A stretch of DNA of 64,000 nt, taken from NCBI GenBank assembly GCA_903871935.1, contig CAIQIQ010000081.1, positions 102,995 through 166,994 of the forward strand, given 5' to 3'. This stretch comes from an uncultured Phycisphaerales bacterium. GTDB lineage: Bacteria > Planctomycetota > Phycisphaerae > Tepidisphaerales > Tepidisphaeraceae. Every line of letters starts with the position of its first letter. The stretch's first letter is position 1. The notes beneath the pieces were generated by a model. That model had not been told where the DNA came from. It made no database searches and saw only the letters and a program-made list of their open reading frames with translations. Of this stretch, positions 42,005 through 51,168 are shown piece by piece. The translations under genes and the position numbers were made by a program.

Positions 42005-42181
42005 CACCACTCCTTCTGATCACACACTATATATCAGGGCCGACAATCCGATTCTCCATTGTAGCCCGCTCTCGCTCTGACGCAAATGGCATGGCAAGGC
42101 CTCTATGCGTAATGGGATTGGAGCACCCGACAAGACCGTCCGTCGCCGTGGGGCATGCCCTCAAGAGAGCGCTTGCCGCTA

Positions 42182-42742
42182 TCATGCCATGGCCACGCAG
42201 TACTCCAGCAGCACCCGCCATTCCAACTGCTGCAGGACCACCAGCACCTCTGCGAATTCCTCTTCGCCCTCCGGCTTCGCGTGCGCTTCGATCAGGTCAA
42301 CCAGGTGATCGCTCTGCCAGCCATCTACCGTCAACTTCACCAGTCGGTTATCGGACGGCAGATCATCCAAGACCAGCGATGACTGGCTGGCCAGCGCTTG
42401 CAGGACAGGATGGTTCCGACAGCGGGCGTACCAGTATTTGGCGTTGGAGAAATCTCCTCCCCGGCGATGCATGATCGCGTGCCAGAACGCTCCGGTGTCT
42501 GTTTCAATACTCTGGGCCAGCTTGTGGGCTTCATCCAGTTCGTCGTTCCAGAGCCAAATGCCGCAAGCGACGCCGCGGAGCATCAGCGCATCGGCCGGCG
42601 TCGTGTTGATCAGTTTCGAGTAATCGATGCTTGCCAGCGCCCGGGCGCCCGCCGCACCAGGCGTGCGAACGACGAGTTGCCGGTAGGGCGCCTCAGACAA
42701 GGTAAGCAGCCGGAGCGCTGTTTCGCTAAGCTTGGGGGCCAT
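42182..42742 (-). CDS. Conserved hypothetical protein
   Basis: 186 residues from the ATG at 42742 (a TTG at 42751 is also possible). No domain is recognised. The sequence is soluble and helical, with ADALMLRGVACGIWLWNDEL and HAIMHRRGGDFSNAKYWYAR segments that look like TPR-type helix pairs, and an acidic C-terminal half (KPEGEEEFAEVLVVLQQLEW). It lies 37 bases after lpdA on the same strand and may be co-transcribed. The GDFSNAKYWYARC motif suggests a small protein-interaction or accounting domain, but no role can be given. Confidence 0.7.
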   Translation of the reverse strand: MAPKLSETALRLLTLSEAPYRQLVVRTPGAAGARALASIDYSKLINTTPADALMLRGVACGIWLWNDELDEAHKLAQSIETDTGAFWHAIMHRRGGDFSNAKYWYARCRNHPVLQALASQSSLVLDDLPSDNRLVKLTVDGWQSDHLVDLIEAHAKPEGEEEFAEVLVVLQQLEWRVLLEYCVAMA

Positions 42743-42779
42743 GGGAAGCAATTGTGGGTCCTTTCATCTCGGGCGCCGT

Positions 42780-44171
42780 TTAGTAGTGGATCGCCCTGCC
42801 ATCAACGGCGAGAGCCGCTTCTTTCATGGCCTCCGAGAGTGTGGGGTGAGCATGGGCAGAGCGGGCAATATCCTCGGCGGACGCTTTGTACTCCATGGCG
42901 ATGGCAGCCTCGGCGATCAGGTCGGAGGCGTGGGCGTGAAGGATAACAATGCCCAGGACCAGGTCGGTCTTAGCGTCAGCGATGATCTTTACCATGCCTT
43001 CGGATTCATCCATGCACTTGGCCCGGCCATTGGCGCTGAATGGGAATCTGCCGATCCTCACTTCATGCCCCGCCTCTTTGGCGGCTTCTTCACTCAGGCC
43101 AACGCAAGCAAGTTCGGGCGCGGTGTAAATGATGTTGGGAATGGCATCGTAGTTCACGTGACCGGCGATGCCGTTCATTTGCTCAACACAGGCAATCGCC
43201 TCATCGCTGGCCTTGTGGGCGAGCATGGCACCGCCAATGCAGTCGCCGACGGCATAGATGCCCGGAACGCTGGACTGGTAATGCCCATCGACCTCCACCA
43301 TTCCGCGGGCGGTGAGTTTGACGCCCACGCTGGGAAGTTGGAGGTCTTCCGTGGCAGGTCGCCGGCCGACGCTGACAAGGATGCGGTCGGTAATCAGAGC
43401 AGAAGTGGCGCCGTTCGTTTCGAGCGTGGCTTTGAACTCGGCGCCCTGCTTCACAGCGCCGGTAACCTTGGTGGAGAGATGGAACTTGATGCCCTGCTTT
43501 TCCATGGACTTCTGCAGTTGAGTAGCGAGTTCGCGGTCGGCAAAGGGGGCAATGTGGTCGAGAAACTCCACGACTGTGACTTCGCTGCCCAGACGGCTCC
43601 ACACGGAGCCAAGCTCCAAGCCAATCGCGCCGGCACCGACGACGAGTAGTCGCTTTGGCACTTCCGTGAACGCCAACGCGCCGGTGGAATCTACGATGCG
43701 GTCGCCGTCATACTTCAGGTTCGGCAGTTCAACCGGCTTCGACCCGGTGGCAATCAGGATCCTCTTGCCTTCAAGCGTGCGCGATGCGCCCTCGCCGCTC
43801 ACCTCGACGCGGTTGGCAGCAGTAAAACGGGCCGCGCCTTTTACATGCTCGATTTTGTTCTTCTTCATCAGCGAACCAACGCCACCGGTAAGCTGGCGGA
43901 CGATCTTGTCTTTGAAGCCCATCAGCGCAGGCAAGTCGACGCTGATATCACCGACTTTGATACCGCGAGCCGCGAAACGATCCTTGGCAAAGTGATACTG
44001 GTGGGTGGCATCCAGCAGCGCCTTGGATGGAATGCAGCCGATGTTCAGGCAGGTCCCTCCGAGGAATTGCTTCTCAACAATGGCAACAGTCATGCCTAGC
44101 TGCCCAGCACGAATAGCGCCGACGTAACCTGCCGGCCCGGCACCGATGACGACCAGATCGAATGTGTCCAT
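42780..44171 (-). CDS. lpdA: Dihydrolipoyl dehydrogenase (E3)
   Basis: 463 residues, standard length. It reoxidises dihydrolipoyl groups of 2-oxoacid dehydrogenase or glycine-cleavage complexes, passing electrons to NAD. The FAD loop is VIGAGPAGYVGAIRAGQLG, the redox disulfide GGTCLNIGCIPSKALLD, the NAD loop VVGAGAIGLELGSVWSRLG, and the C-terminal His-Glu region AHAHPTLSEAMKEA. No E1 or E2 gene is near. A thioredoxin gene diverges from it across about 100 bases, which may reflect shared redox regulation. Confidence 0.95.
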   Translation of the reverse strand: MDTFDLVVIGAGPAGYVGAIRAGQLGMTVAIVEKQFLGGTCLNIGCIPSKALLDATHQYHFAKDRFAARGIKVGDISVDLPALMGFKDKIVRQLTGGVGSLMKKNKIEHVKGAARFTAANRVEVSGEGASRTLEGKRILIATGSKPVELPNLKYDGDRIVDSTGALAFTEVPKRLLVVGAGAIGLELGSVWSRLGSEVTVVEFLDHIAPFADRELATQLQKSMEKQGIKFHLSTKVTGAVKQGAEFKATLETNGATSALITDRILVSVGRRPATEDLQLPSVGVKLTARGMVEVDGHYQSSVPGIYAVGDCIGGAMLAHKASDEAIACVEQMNGIAGHVNYDAIPNIIYTAPELACVGLSEEAAKEAGHEVRIGRFPFSANGRAKCMDESEGMVKIIADAKTDLVLGIVILHAHASDLIAEAAIAMEYKASAEDIARSAHAHPTLSEAMKEAALAVDGRAIHY

Positions 44172-44275
44172 ATCAGGACATTGTAGTCTGAAGTTGTGCG
44201 GTTCGGCTTGCTATGCGCAAACCTGTAACCCGGCAAGGGGTCTGCGCATCAGTCCATGTGAGTAAAGGAGCGATG

Positions 44276-44632
44276 ATGAGTCAGATCACCCATGTGAGTG
44301 CAGAAACATTTGAAGCGGAAGTTCGGAAAAGCGACGTGCCGGTGTTGGTGGATTTTTATGCCGACTGGTGCGCCCCCTGCCGAATGATGGGCCCGATACT
44401 GGAAAAGGTGGCCACCCAAATGGCCGGCCGAGCGAAGATCGTGAAAGTGAACGTGGACGAGGAACCGGAATTGGCCTCGATGTTCAAGGTATCGAGTATC
44501 CCCGCTCTTGCCGTGCTCTATCGCGGAGAACTGATTAATGCACGGGTGGGCGTGACCCCGGCGGATCAGCTTGTGCAGATTCTGGAGAACGCAGGCCGTG
44601 CGGCGGCACCGGCGACGACGGCGAGGAGATAA
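44276..44632 (+). CDS. trxA: Thioredoxin
   Basis: 118 residues from the ATG at 44276, chosen over 44273 because AAGGAG at 44265-44270 then has a proper 5-base spacing. The active site is the classical WCAPCRMMGP, and the cis-Pro region SSIPALAVLYRGELI is intact. It acts as a general cytoplasmic disulfide reductase. The C-terminal tail is Ala/Arg-rich. A 60-residue DUF6132-type membrane protein follows 3 bases after the stop with its ribosome site inside the trx end, so the two are coupled. Confidence 0.95.
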   Translation: MSQITHVSAETFEAEVRKSDVPVLVDFYADWCAPCRMMGPILEKVATQMAGRAKIVKVNVDEEPELASMFKVSSIPALAVLYRGELINARVGVTPADQLVQILENAGRAAAPATTARR

Positions 44633-44635
44633 ACG

Positions 44636-44818
44636 ATGTACCTGCGACTGTTTCTTGGAATGGCGGCCGGTGGCGGACTGGGCGCGCTGATGGGCCACTT
44701 CGGCCAATGCTCCAGCGGCGCCTGCCCGCTGACGGCGACATGGTGGCGCGGAGCGATCTTCGGCGCGGCCATCGGGGCAATGATCGCAGGAAGCATGGCA
44801 ACGCCAACGCCGCAGTAA
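44636..44818 (+). CDS. DUF6132-type small membrane protein
   Basis: 60 residues with two glycine-rich hydrophobic segments (FLGMAAGGGLGALMGHF and GAIFGAAIGAMIAGSM) separated by the CSSGACPLTATWW motif that marks this family of tiny membrane proteins. AGGAG in the end of the thioredoxin gene provides the ribosome site. The two Cys in the loop and the coupling to thioredoxin suggest a redox- or metal-linked membrane role, but the function of the family is not known. Confidence 0.75.
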   Translation: MYLRLFLGMAAGGGLGALMGHFGQCSSGACPLTATWWRGAIFGAAIGAMIAGSMATPTPQ

Positions 44819-44821
44819 CCG

Positions 44822-46834
44822 TTACTTGGGCGCCCACTTCCTCCAAAGCCTGGGGGCCGCCAATACCTTGATGAACAGGCCGCCCACCACGGAGCGGGCC
44901 TGGAACGCCATCTGCCGGCCGTCCGTCGTCTCATACCAATCGGTCATGGGAACCCGCGTCGGCGTCTCGTTCAGCCAGGCGTAGAGCGGCTCGATGAAGT
45001 CGCGGAAATCGGCATCGTCGCCGGCCATCGCGGCCGACCAGACAACCCAGTCGATCTTCGTGTACGTCTTGCGGCTGTCCAGCGGCAGGCCGTACTTCTG
45101 TTGCATGTTCACATAATAGGCCACTTCCGTCTTCGCGACCGCGGCCGGGAAGAGATCCAAGCCCAGCACCTTGTCCCACACGAGGTTGTACTTCTGGCTC
45201 CACGTGCCTGGGCGGTCGAAGGCCAGGCGATAGTGGTCCCCGTCAAAGGCCATCTTCTGCCACTTCTTCGCCATCGACTCGGCGAGCTTGCGATACTGCG
45301 CCTGAACCTTCTTCTCCCCCAGCATGCCTGCCAGCTTTGCATACACTGCCAAGGCGACGATTGCCTTGATCGCCAGATTCGTGTTGTGTCCAAGGTGGCC
45401 GGCGAAATCGTCGGTACATAGCTGTTCGTCCGGATCGAGTCCTTTCTCCTTGAGATACTCAGCCCACTGTGAGAGCGTACTCCAGTGCTGACGGGCATAC
45501 TCAGCATTGCCTTGCACATGCGCCAGTGCTCCCACCAGGATCAGCATATTGCCGCATTCTTCCACCGGCATCTGATTGCGCTCGGACAGCTCGCCGCCGC
45601 CATAGACCTGCCCATTGGCAAGCGGATACTGGCCCAGATCGTGCGGGGCAAAGGGGAACTTCCATCGCGACATCCCGGCATAATCCAGGATCGGTGTCAA
45701 CATCCCCTGCAACAGCTTTGGCTGCAGCAGCAGGAACAGCGGCGCCGACGGATAGGTCACATCAACCGTGGCGATACAACCGTTGGAGAAGTTCTCCTTG
45801 GAGAAGAACAGCGGCGTGCCGTCGATATCGGCAACCAGTTTGTGCGCAGCAATCGCCTGACGATACGCCAGCGCGCACAGCGCGGCATATTCCTCGCCGC
45901 CGGCAGCGGCGAGATCGGCCACCAGCTTCCGATCGAATGCCTCGCAGCGCTTGCGCAAAGCAGGCAGCTCGCGCCAGGCGGTGCTCAACAATTGCCCGAA
46001 ATCCATGCCATTGCGCCGCCAGTATGCCGGCAGCCTCCGGCGGTGGTACTCGATCGCAAAGATGTCATCGTAGCCGATCATGAACGTCCGGCTGACGGGT
46101 TTGCCGCCAACCTGAGCAAAGTCCATTGCGATGGCCAGGGCGGGCCAGCCGTGGGTGACCTGGCGCTGGGCGATGATCGCATCGGAGGTGGGCAGCCGCC
46201 CGGTGCGGCAGAAGCCAGTGCGGGCCTCATCGGGAAAAACAACCACCTGTTCGCTGGCCGAGACTTCGGCCGCCAGGTAGAGGTATCCCCATTCGATGCG
46301 CAGATTGTCACCCGAGCGAGAGAGCATCTTCTGTTCACTTGCGCCGGCACGTAGCGCACACAGGTCACCCAATTTCAGCCGGGCGGCATCGACCTTCTGG
46401 TCGGGCGAATCGACCGTCCATTCGCAGGTCACATCGACGTGGGCTTGCACCTTGTGCGGCCGGGCGTCGCGGCTGCGAACCTCGAGGGTGATGTAGGTAA
46501 TCGGGCGTGAAAGCAGGTCCAGATCGTCGCAGAGCGATGGCGTGAGGAACGTGAGGGCTAGTTCGACACCCGCGGCGGCAAAGCGGTAGACGGTCCGCGT
46601 CGGCCAGACCTCGCGGGCAATCTGCTCCATCGGAGCGGCCGCCGAGTAATTGCCAACAAAGCGATACGCCCTGCCATCGATCCGCAGCATGCCGCACATG
46701 CCTTGGCCGGCGCCGGTCCAGTGGCGCGGGAAGCTGTCGGTCAGACGATCGTTGAACGACCAGACGCTGAAATAGGGATCATGCACGATCAGAGGTACTG
46801 CAGGCGGACGAAACTCGCCTATCTTTACATCCAT
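44822..46834 (-). CDS. GtaA-like glutaminase family protein (DUF5127/DUF4965 type)
   Basis: 670 residues. The opening RPPAVPLIVHDPYFSVWSF and GMLRIDGRAYRFVG are typical of the N-terminal domain of the fungal glutaminase A family, and the C-terminal two thirds form an alpha-barrel-like domain with SAPLFLLLQPKLLQGMLTPI and DDFAGHLGHNTNLAIKAIVAL. Bacterial members are often near glycan-degradation genes, so the true substrate may be a glycan or peptide rather than glutamine. No signal peptide is visible at the ATG, which has AAAGGAAC upstream. It is a single gene on the minus strand, ending next to the DUF6132 gene. Confidence 0.82.
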   Translation of the reverse strand: MDVKIGEFRPPAVPLIVHDPYFSVWSFNDRLTDSFPRHWTGAGQGMCGMLRIDGRAYRFVGNYSAAAPMEQIAREVWPTRTVYRFAAAGVELALTFLTPSLCDDLDLLSRPITYITLEVRSRDARPHKVQAHVDVTCEWTVDSPDQKVDAARLKLGDLCALRAGASEQKMLSRSGDNLRIEWGYLYLAAEVSASEQVVVFPDEARTGFCRTGRLPTSDAIIAQRQVTHGWPALAIAMDFAQVGGKPVSRTFMIGYDDIFAIEYHRRRLPAYWRRNGMDFGQLLSTAWRELPALRKRCEAFDRKLVADLAAAGGEEYAALCALAYRQAIAAHKLVADIDGTPLFFSKENFSNGCIATVDVTYPSAPLFLLLQPKLLQGMLTPILDYAGMSRWKFPFAPHDLGQYPLANGQVYGGGELSERNQMPVEECGNMLILVGALAHVQGNAEYARQHWSTLSQWAEYLKEKGLDPDEQLCTDDFAGHLGHNTNLAIKAIVALAVYAKLAGMLGEKKVQAQYRKLAESMAKKWQKMAFDGDHYRLAFDRPGTWSQKYNLVWDKVLGLDLFPAAVAKTEVAYYVNMQQKYGLPLDSRKTYTKIDWVVWSAAMAGDDADFRDFIEPLYAWLNETPTRVPMTDWYETTDGRQMAFQARSVVGGLFIKVLAAPRLWRKWAPK

Positions 46835-46946
46835 GAATAGGTTCCTTTGTTAGTGCGCGGTATCGTCGCTCATGGAGCCAAGTTTTTCCATTTATCTGCG
46901 CCTCCCCGCGGCTGGGCGAGAGGGCAGACGGGCGGTCGGCGTTGCC

Positions 46947-48326
46947 TCAACGGCCAATCTCGAGAGCCGAGCGTTTGGGTATCGTCGACGACAACGAAAA
47001 GGCCGCCCATGCCGTGCACCACTGTTTATCTACGGTGCTGTTGCCGTAGGCCTGGTAGGTCCAGAGCAGATTGGGATCCGATGGATCAATGCAGGTTGTG
47101 CTGTAGTGGCTCAAATTGATGGCCTCAAGGCCCGCGTATCTGTAGTAGGTGGTTCCCGGCACCGCCAGTATGGGCGCCCGCATAATGTTGGCCGGATCGG
47201 TGGCCGCATGCATCATCACATAGACCGACGGGAACTCGGTCTCCGAGGTCCTGGTGCAGCCCACTCCGATGTTGCCCCTGCTGTCCACCGCAAGCGAGCA
47301 ATGGAGGTAATCGCACTTCGGGTCGTCCACGAAGCCCTCCTGTAGCAGGGCGCCATCGCGTATTCGCAGTTCGTACCAGAGTATCCCCGGACGTGAACTG
47401 GCCGTGCGCTTTGCTCCATTGCAGCCGAATACGCTGCCTCTATAGACGAAAGCACTCTCAAGCCGTCTGTTCCCGCCGCCCGCACGCAGTTTTGGCCCAG
47501 GCGCCGGCTGGACCGCGCTGTTGGCGGAGGGAGTCTGGTACGTCTTGCTCAATTGAATGGTCTGCACCTCGGAGATGCTCGCCGTCAGCCCCGACCAGGT
47601 GAGCTTGTACATGTAAAGCTTGCCACAGGTCCCATCACTGAACTCGTTGACCAAAAGAACTTCCGGCGCGTTCGCCGGCTTGTTGGGATCGAGATCGGTG
47701 GCCGGCATGGCTGCAAATCTCAAGTTTGTGAATGTCTGTCCATGGGTCAGGATCGGGCCGCCAGGAGCGATGACATCGCTCTTGGGGATGACATAGCAAT
47801 TCATCCCGCGTCGCCAGTCGCTGTCGCCGTTGCAGGAGCAGATATAGAGCCCGTTCTTGTCCACGCCCATCTTCATATAGGGATCAATTGGCGGCAGTGG
47901 GAGTTTCACTCCCCGCCACTGCTGCGTGGGATCGGACGTTGTGGATACGGCCAGGAAGCAATCCGCGACCGTGGTCCCGGCGGCGCAGGCGAACCATCGC
48001 TGGGACAACGGGTCATAGAGAATCCTGGGATCGTTGGGGTCCTTTTGTGGATCCATGGAGTTAGCAGGTTCCACTTTGCGCCAAAACTCTCGCGTCGAAA
48101 ACCGCTGGCGTTCTCTCCCTGTCGTTTTGTCGTGTACCACAAAGCCGCCTTCATCAAAGTCGACCGCGTCCTTCGGACCAACTGCTCCGGCGACATCAAT
48201 CGTCTGTTTCCAACCGGGACCTTTGTTGGCCGGGTAGGTGGTGACAACGGTTACATCGGCCGCCAATGTGGGGGCCGCTTGACCCAACATGAGCAGAAGG
48301 CTCAGGGCTATCACTTGCCGTTTCAT
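46947..48326 (-). CDS. Secreted beta-propeller-like protein of unknown function
   Basis: 459 residues with a clear signal peptide (MKRQVIALSLLLMLGQAAPTLAA) and GAGG upstream. The mature part has repeated strand-rich blocks with aromatic ends, such as DPRILYDPLSQRWFAC, PYMKMGVDKNGLYICSCNGD and HCSLAVDSRGNIGVGCTRT, suggesting a propeller fold. Many Cys (over ten) point to disulfides in the periplasm or outside. I do not recognise the family, though proteins with this 'RWFA...DKNGLYI' pattern are seen in several environmental bacteria. It is alone on its strand. Confidence 0.72.
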   Translation of the reverse strand: MKRQVIALSLLLMLGQAAPTLAADVTVVTTYPANKGPGWKQTIDVAGAVGPKDAVDFDEGGFVVHDKTTGRERQRFSTREFWRKVEPANSMDPQKDPNDPRILYDPLSQRWFACAAGTTVADCFLAVSTTSDPTQQWRGVKLPLPPIDPYMKMGVDKNGLYICSCNGDSDWRRGMNCYVIPKSDVIAPGGPILTHGQTFTNLRFAAMPATDLDPNKPANAPEVLLVNEFSDGTCGKLYMYKLTWSGLTASISEVQTIQLSKTYQTPSANSAVQPAPGPKLRAGGGNRRLESAFVYRGSVFGCNGAKRTASSRPGILWYELRIRDGALLQEGFVDDPKCDYLHCSLAVDSRGNIGVGCTRTSETEFPSVYVMMHAATDPANIMRAPILAVPGTTYYRYAGLEAINLSHYSTTCIDPSDPNLLWTYQAYGNSTVDKQWCTAWAAFSLSSTIPKRSALEIGR

Positions 48327-48647
48327 CGAAACCTCGTGTGCTTGACACCGCGGTTGTGTGGTACCAGGCCGTCAACCGAGAGTTGCCAGAATCGGAAAAC
48401 GAGGCGCAATTCGCATCAAGGGCCCGGCAGTTATAAGGCGGTAGATGAACCCGCCAAGAGTCTTCCTGGCCGTTCGACTCATTCTGATAACGCTACATCA
48501 ACCGCATCCTCCGATCAATCCTTTCCTAAATCGAGATCACGTCCTGTTTATTATTCTGTCTCAATCCGCGAGGATTCCAGGCCTATTGATCTGCGTTCTG
48601 TTCGGTGATCTGATTCAAATCCTGTTTTCCCAGTTCAGGAGCACGCA
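48327..48647. other. Divergent intergenic region
   Basis: About 320 bases between the divergent secreted propeller gene and the acetamidase gene. It must hold both promoters. The part at 48480-48620 is AT-richer than its surroundings. No inverted repeat, riboswitch or small gene stands out; a frame at 48445-48660 has no support. Confidence 0.5.
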
Positions 48648-49568
48648 ATGCAGCGACTGACACGAGAGCATCGATTCCGAAACCACGGCGATCTTGGCAC
48701 GCTCCCCAAGGTGCCCCCTTTGCGCGTCGGCCTGGGAGAACCGTTCATCATCGAGACGGTGGACACCGGCGACATCTACATGACCAGCGAACAGGAGATG
48801 GATAAGCCCCAGGGCCCGATGGCGGGCAATCCGTCAACAGGGCCGGTCTGGATCGATGGCATCCGCGCGAGCGAGGTGATCGCTGTCACCATCGAGGAGT
48901 TGCGCGTTGTCGGGCACTGCAAAATCGGTATTGGCGATGAGACGCTGTTGCCGCCCGAGGAGGTGATGAAGCGATCTGACTTCGTCCGCATTGCCGATGG
49001 CTACGCATATTTCCGCGGCGGCTTCCGAGCCCCGATCCGCCCCATGTTCGGATGTTTCGGCGTCGTCCCAGCCCAGCCCAACTCCCCCGAGCCCTGGCAC
49101 CATGGCGGGAACCTCGATCTGCCGGATATCTGCGCTGGCAGCACCATCCACCTGCGCGCTCAGCGTGATGGCGGCTGGTTCTGTTGCGGTGATGGCCACG
49201 CTTTGCAGGGCGATGGCGAGATCAACTGCTACTCGCTGGAGGTATCGTTGGAGGGCAGACTGCGGATCGAGCGCTCGGAGTATCAGGACCTGCGAACGAT
49301 CCTGATCGAGCGACCGGACAGGTTCATCACCGTGGCGGTCGAGAGCGCCTTTGGCGATTCGATCCGGATGGCCGAGCAGTCAATGGCCGAATTTCTCGCC
49401 GCCCGCAGCGGCGCTGACCTTTTGGATGCGTATCAGGTGGCGAGTCATGTCGGCGATATCCGTGTTGGCCCGTTGTGGCTGGCCGTGCGCGACGGCAAGT
49501 GGTCGGGCAGTCTTCCGGTCCCGGCGTGTGTGCAGTTGCCGAAAGAGTGCTTCGGCAGACATGGGTAA
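48648..49568 (+). CDS. Acetamidase/formamidase family protein
   Basis: 306 residues, normal for the FmdA/AmdA family, which hydrolyses short amides to ammonia and the acid. Family motifs are present: GNLDLPDICAGSTIHLRAQ, then GWFCCGDGHALQGDGEINCY with the acidic and His metal ligands. CAGGAG precedes the ATG. It has no nitrogen-metabolism neighbours, so the physiological amide is unknown. Confidence 0.92.
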   Translation: MQRLTREHRFRNHGDLGTLPKVPPLRVGLGEPFIIETVDTGDIYMTSEQEMDKPQGPMAGNPSTGPVWIDGIRASEVIAVTIEELRVVGHCKIGIGDETLLPPEEVMKRSDFVRIADGYAYFRGGFRAPIRPMFGCFGVVPAQPNSPEPWHHGGNLDLPDICAGSTIHLRAQRDGGWFCCGDGHALQGDGEINCYSLEVSLEGRLRIERSEYQDLRTILIERPDRFITVAVESAFGDSIRMAEQSMAEFLAARSGADLLDAYQVASHVGDIRVGPLWLAVRDGKWSGSLPVPACVQLPKECFGRHG

Positions 49569-49730
49569 GGGCGAATTTGGGGTTCGATCTCTGACCCGTT
49601 TTTATTAAGTGCCGTGCCGGAAATTGTTTGACCAGGCGGCTTGTGGAAGATACATTACAGAAAGGTGTTTGGAGCCGAGTCGTGCAGGTCATGGGAGCCG
49701 TCAGATAGCATCAAATTGGAGGACCGTGTC

Positions 49731-50513
49731 ATGCCTACGTTCGTGGAACCGCTTGAGTCGCGCGTACTTTTGAGTGGTGGCGCAGTGGCGGAGCCTGCGC
49801 CAGCGCCGGATTTCGTTGCTTCACTGAGCGGGAAGTATCCGCCGGTTATCCTGCCGGCCGCGACGGTGAAAACGACAGTGCGCCTGACCAACCAGGGCGG
49901 GGCGATGGGCGTGCAGCAAATGGTTCCCGTGGCGGTGTATGTGAGCGCGACGCCGGACCTGGACGCTTCTGCCACGCCGATCTACGAAACGACGGTGAAG
50001 GCCAAGCTCAAGACCGGGCAGACCAGAAGCTACAACCTGAAGATGACAGCGCCGGCGAGTCTGCCTGGCGATGGCTATTACTTCATTGTTCAGATCAATG
50101 CCCAGGGGACAGTGGTTGAATCGGACCTGAACAACAATGTGGTGGCCGGGAGTTTCCTGTCCAACCCGTTCGGGCATTACTCCGGTACGGTTTCGATTCC
50201 GACGATGGGAGACTATCCCATCAGCTTTGATCTTTCACCGGGCATTGGCAGTGCTATCACCAGTTCGATGTTTGGCGGAGGGTCGGACTATTCCGGGATT
50301 CTGAACGCTACAGATGTCAGCGCCAGTCTTACCTCCAGCGGCCGCTATCAAGTAAAGGTCAGCGGCACGCTGAATGACACCCCCTACGGCGATGTGCGGT
50401 TCAGGGTGAACGCCTCAGGCACCATCCACGGACAGACGATGGATGGGACGATCGGCGTGTCAGCCATGGGTCACAGCATTCGCCTGAGATTCACGGTAAC
50501 CAAGGATTGGTAG
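49731..50513 (+). CDS. LEPR-motif surface protein with CARDB-like domain
   Basis: 260 residues from the ATG at 49731, with TTGGAGG 8-13 bases upstream. The N terminus FVEPLESRVLLSGG is the LEPR-XLL-type motif found at the start of many planctomycete exported or surface proteins in place of a classical signal peptide. Residues 30-145 resemble a CARDB adhesion domain (VRLTNQGG, VVESDLNNN). Residues 150-260 are beta-rich without a known domain. It is short for this class, which often reaches thousands of residues. Likely a surface or export-targeted protein; its partner is unknown. Confidence 0.8.
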   Translation: MPTFVEPLESRVLLSGGAVAEPAPAPDFVASLSGKYPPVILPAATVKTTVRLTNQGGAMGVQQMVPVAVYVSATPDLDASATPIYETTVKAKLKTGQTRSYNLKMTAPASLPGDGYYFIVQINAQGTVVESDLNNNVVAGSFLSNPFGHYSGTVSIPTMGDYPISFDLSPGIGSAITSSMFGGGSDYSGILNATDVSASLTSSGRYQVKVSGTLNDTPYGDVRFRVNASGTIHGQTMDGTIGVSAMGHSIRLRFTVTKDW

Positions 50514-50580
50514 AGGGTGCCTTCTCGTACTGAAGCAGAACGCCATGGACTCTTGAAGGCCATGGCGACGCGCGACGTTC

Positions 50581-51039
50581 CTATGCTACGGTATACTCGA
50601 TTTCATCCTCTAGTGTGCTGTGGTTAGACGTCAATACCAGCAAGACTCCGGTATCTTCTTTTGAGACGACTCGATGAGCAATCCCTGTTCGCACATAGAC
50701 AGCCTTCTTTTCTTTCGCTGTTAACAAGAGGGTCTCCCTGATCTTTGTTCTGGTATCTTCAAGATAGATCTCAAACGCCCCATCTAGAGGAATGAGAATC
50801 TCCTGTTTCACCCTGTGGAAATGATTACCAGAAGCGTTGTCCTTTACCAGAAACTCGGAGACGTAGACATATTTGACGGGAAACTTCAGGGGGAATCGCT
50901 CATCAAACATCGGTACAAACAACCGACCTTTCTTCGAATCTCTGGGGTTTAGCCAGAATATCGTTGATAATTCAGTCGTCTCTTCTCTGATGGGTTTTGA
51001 GTATTGGTCCAATGGATTGATCCTTCTATTCTCGACCAT
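50581..51039 (-). CDS. Cupin-fold protein of the WxcM/FdtA-like type
   Basis: 152 residues from the ATG at 51039 (AGGAG at 7 bases). The cupin pattern GNHFHRVKQEILIPLDGAFE and HRVVSKEDTGVLLVLTSNH resembles the sugar-ketoisomerase or WxcM-like cupins of surface-polysaccharide pathways. The coding sequence is visibly poorer in GC and richer in Lys, Ile and Glu codons than all neighbours, suggesting recent horizontal gain. No nucleotide-sugar genes are near, so the exact reaction is uncertain. Confidence 0.75.
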   Translation of the reverse strand: MVENRRINPLDQYSKPIREETTELSTIFWLNPRDSKKGRLFVPMFDERFPLKFPVKYVYVSEFLVKDNASGNHFHRVKQEILIPLDGAFEIYLEDTRTKIRETLLLTAKEKKAVYVRTGIAHRVVSKEDTGVLLVLTSNHSTLEDEIEYTVA

Positions 51040-51168
51040 CGACAAACTCCTGCGAAATCAGATCTCTCGGCAGTTTATCAGGAGTTCGCCGTAGTTGTAT
51101 TGTGTCTGGCGGTATCGCCCATAACGGCCGGCCGTGCGTTATAATGCCATCGAGAGGGAGGTCTGCTG

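Noticed and set aside
45469..46354. Plus-strand open frames opposite the GtaA-like gene
   Set aside because: They are antisense to a continuous 670-codon gene with family motifs and have no similarity of their own.
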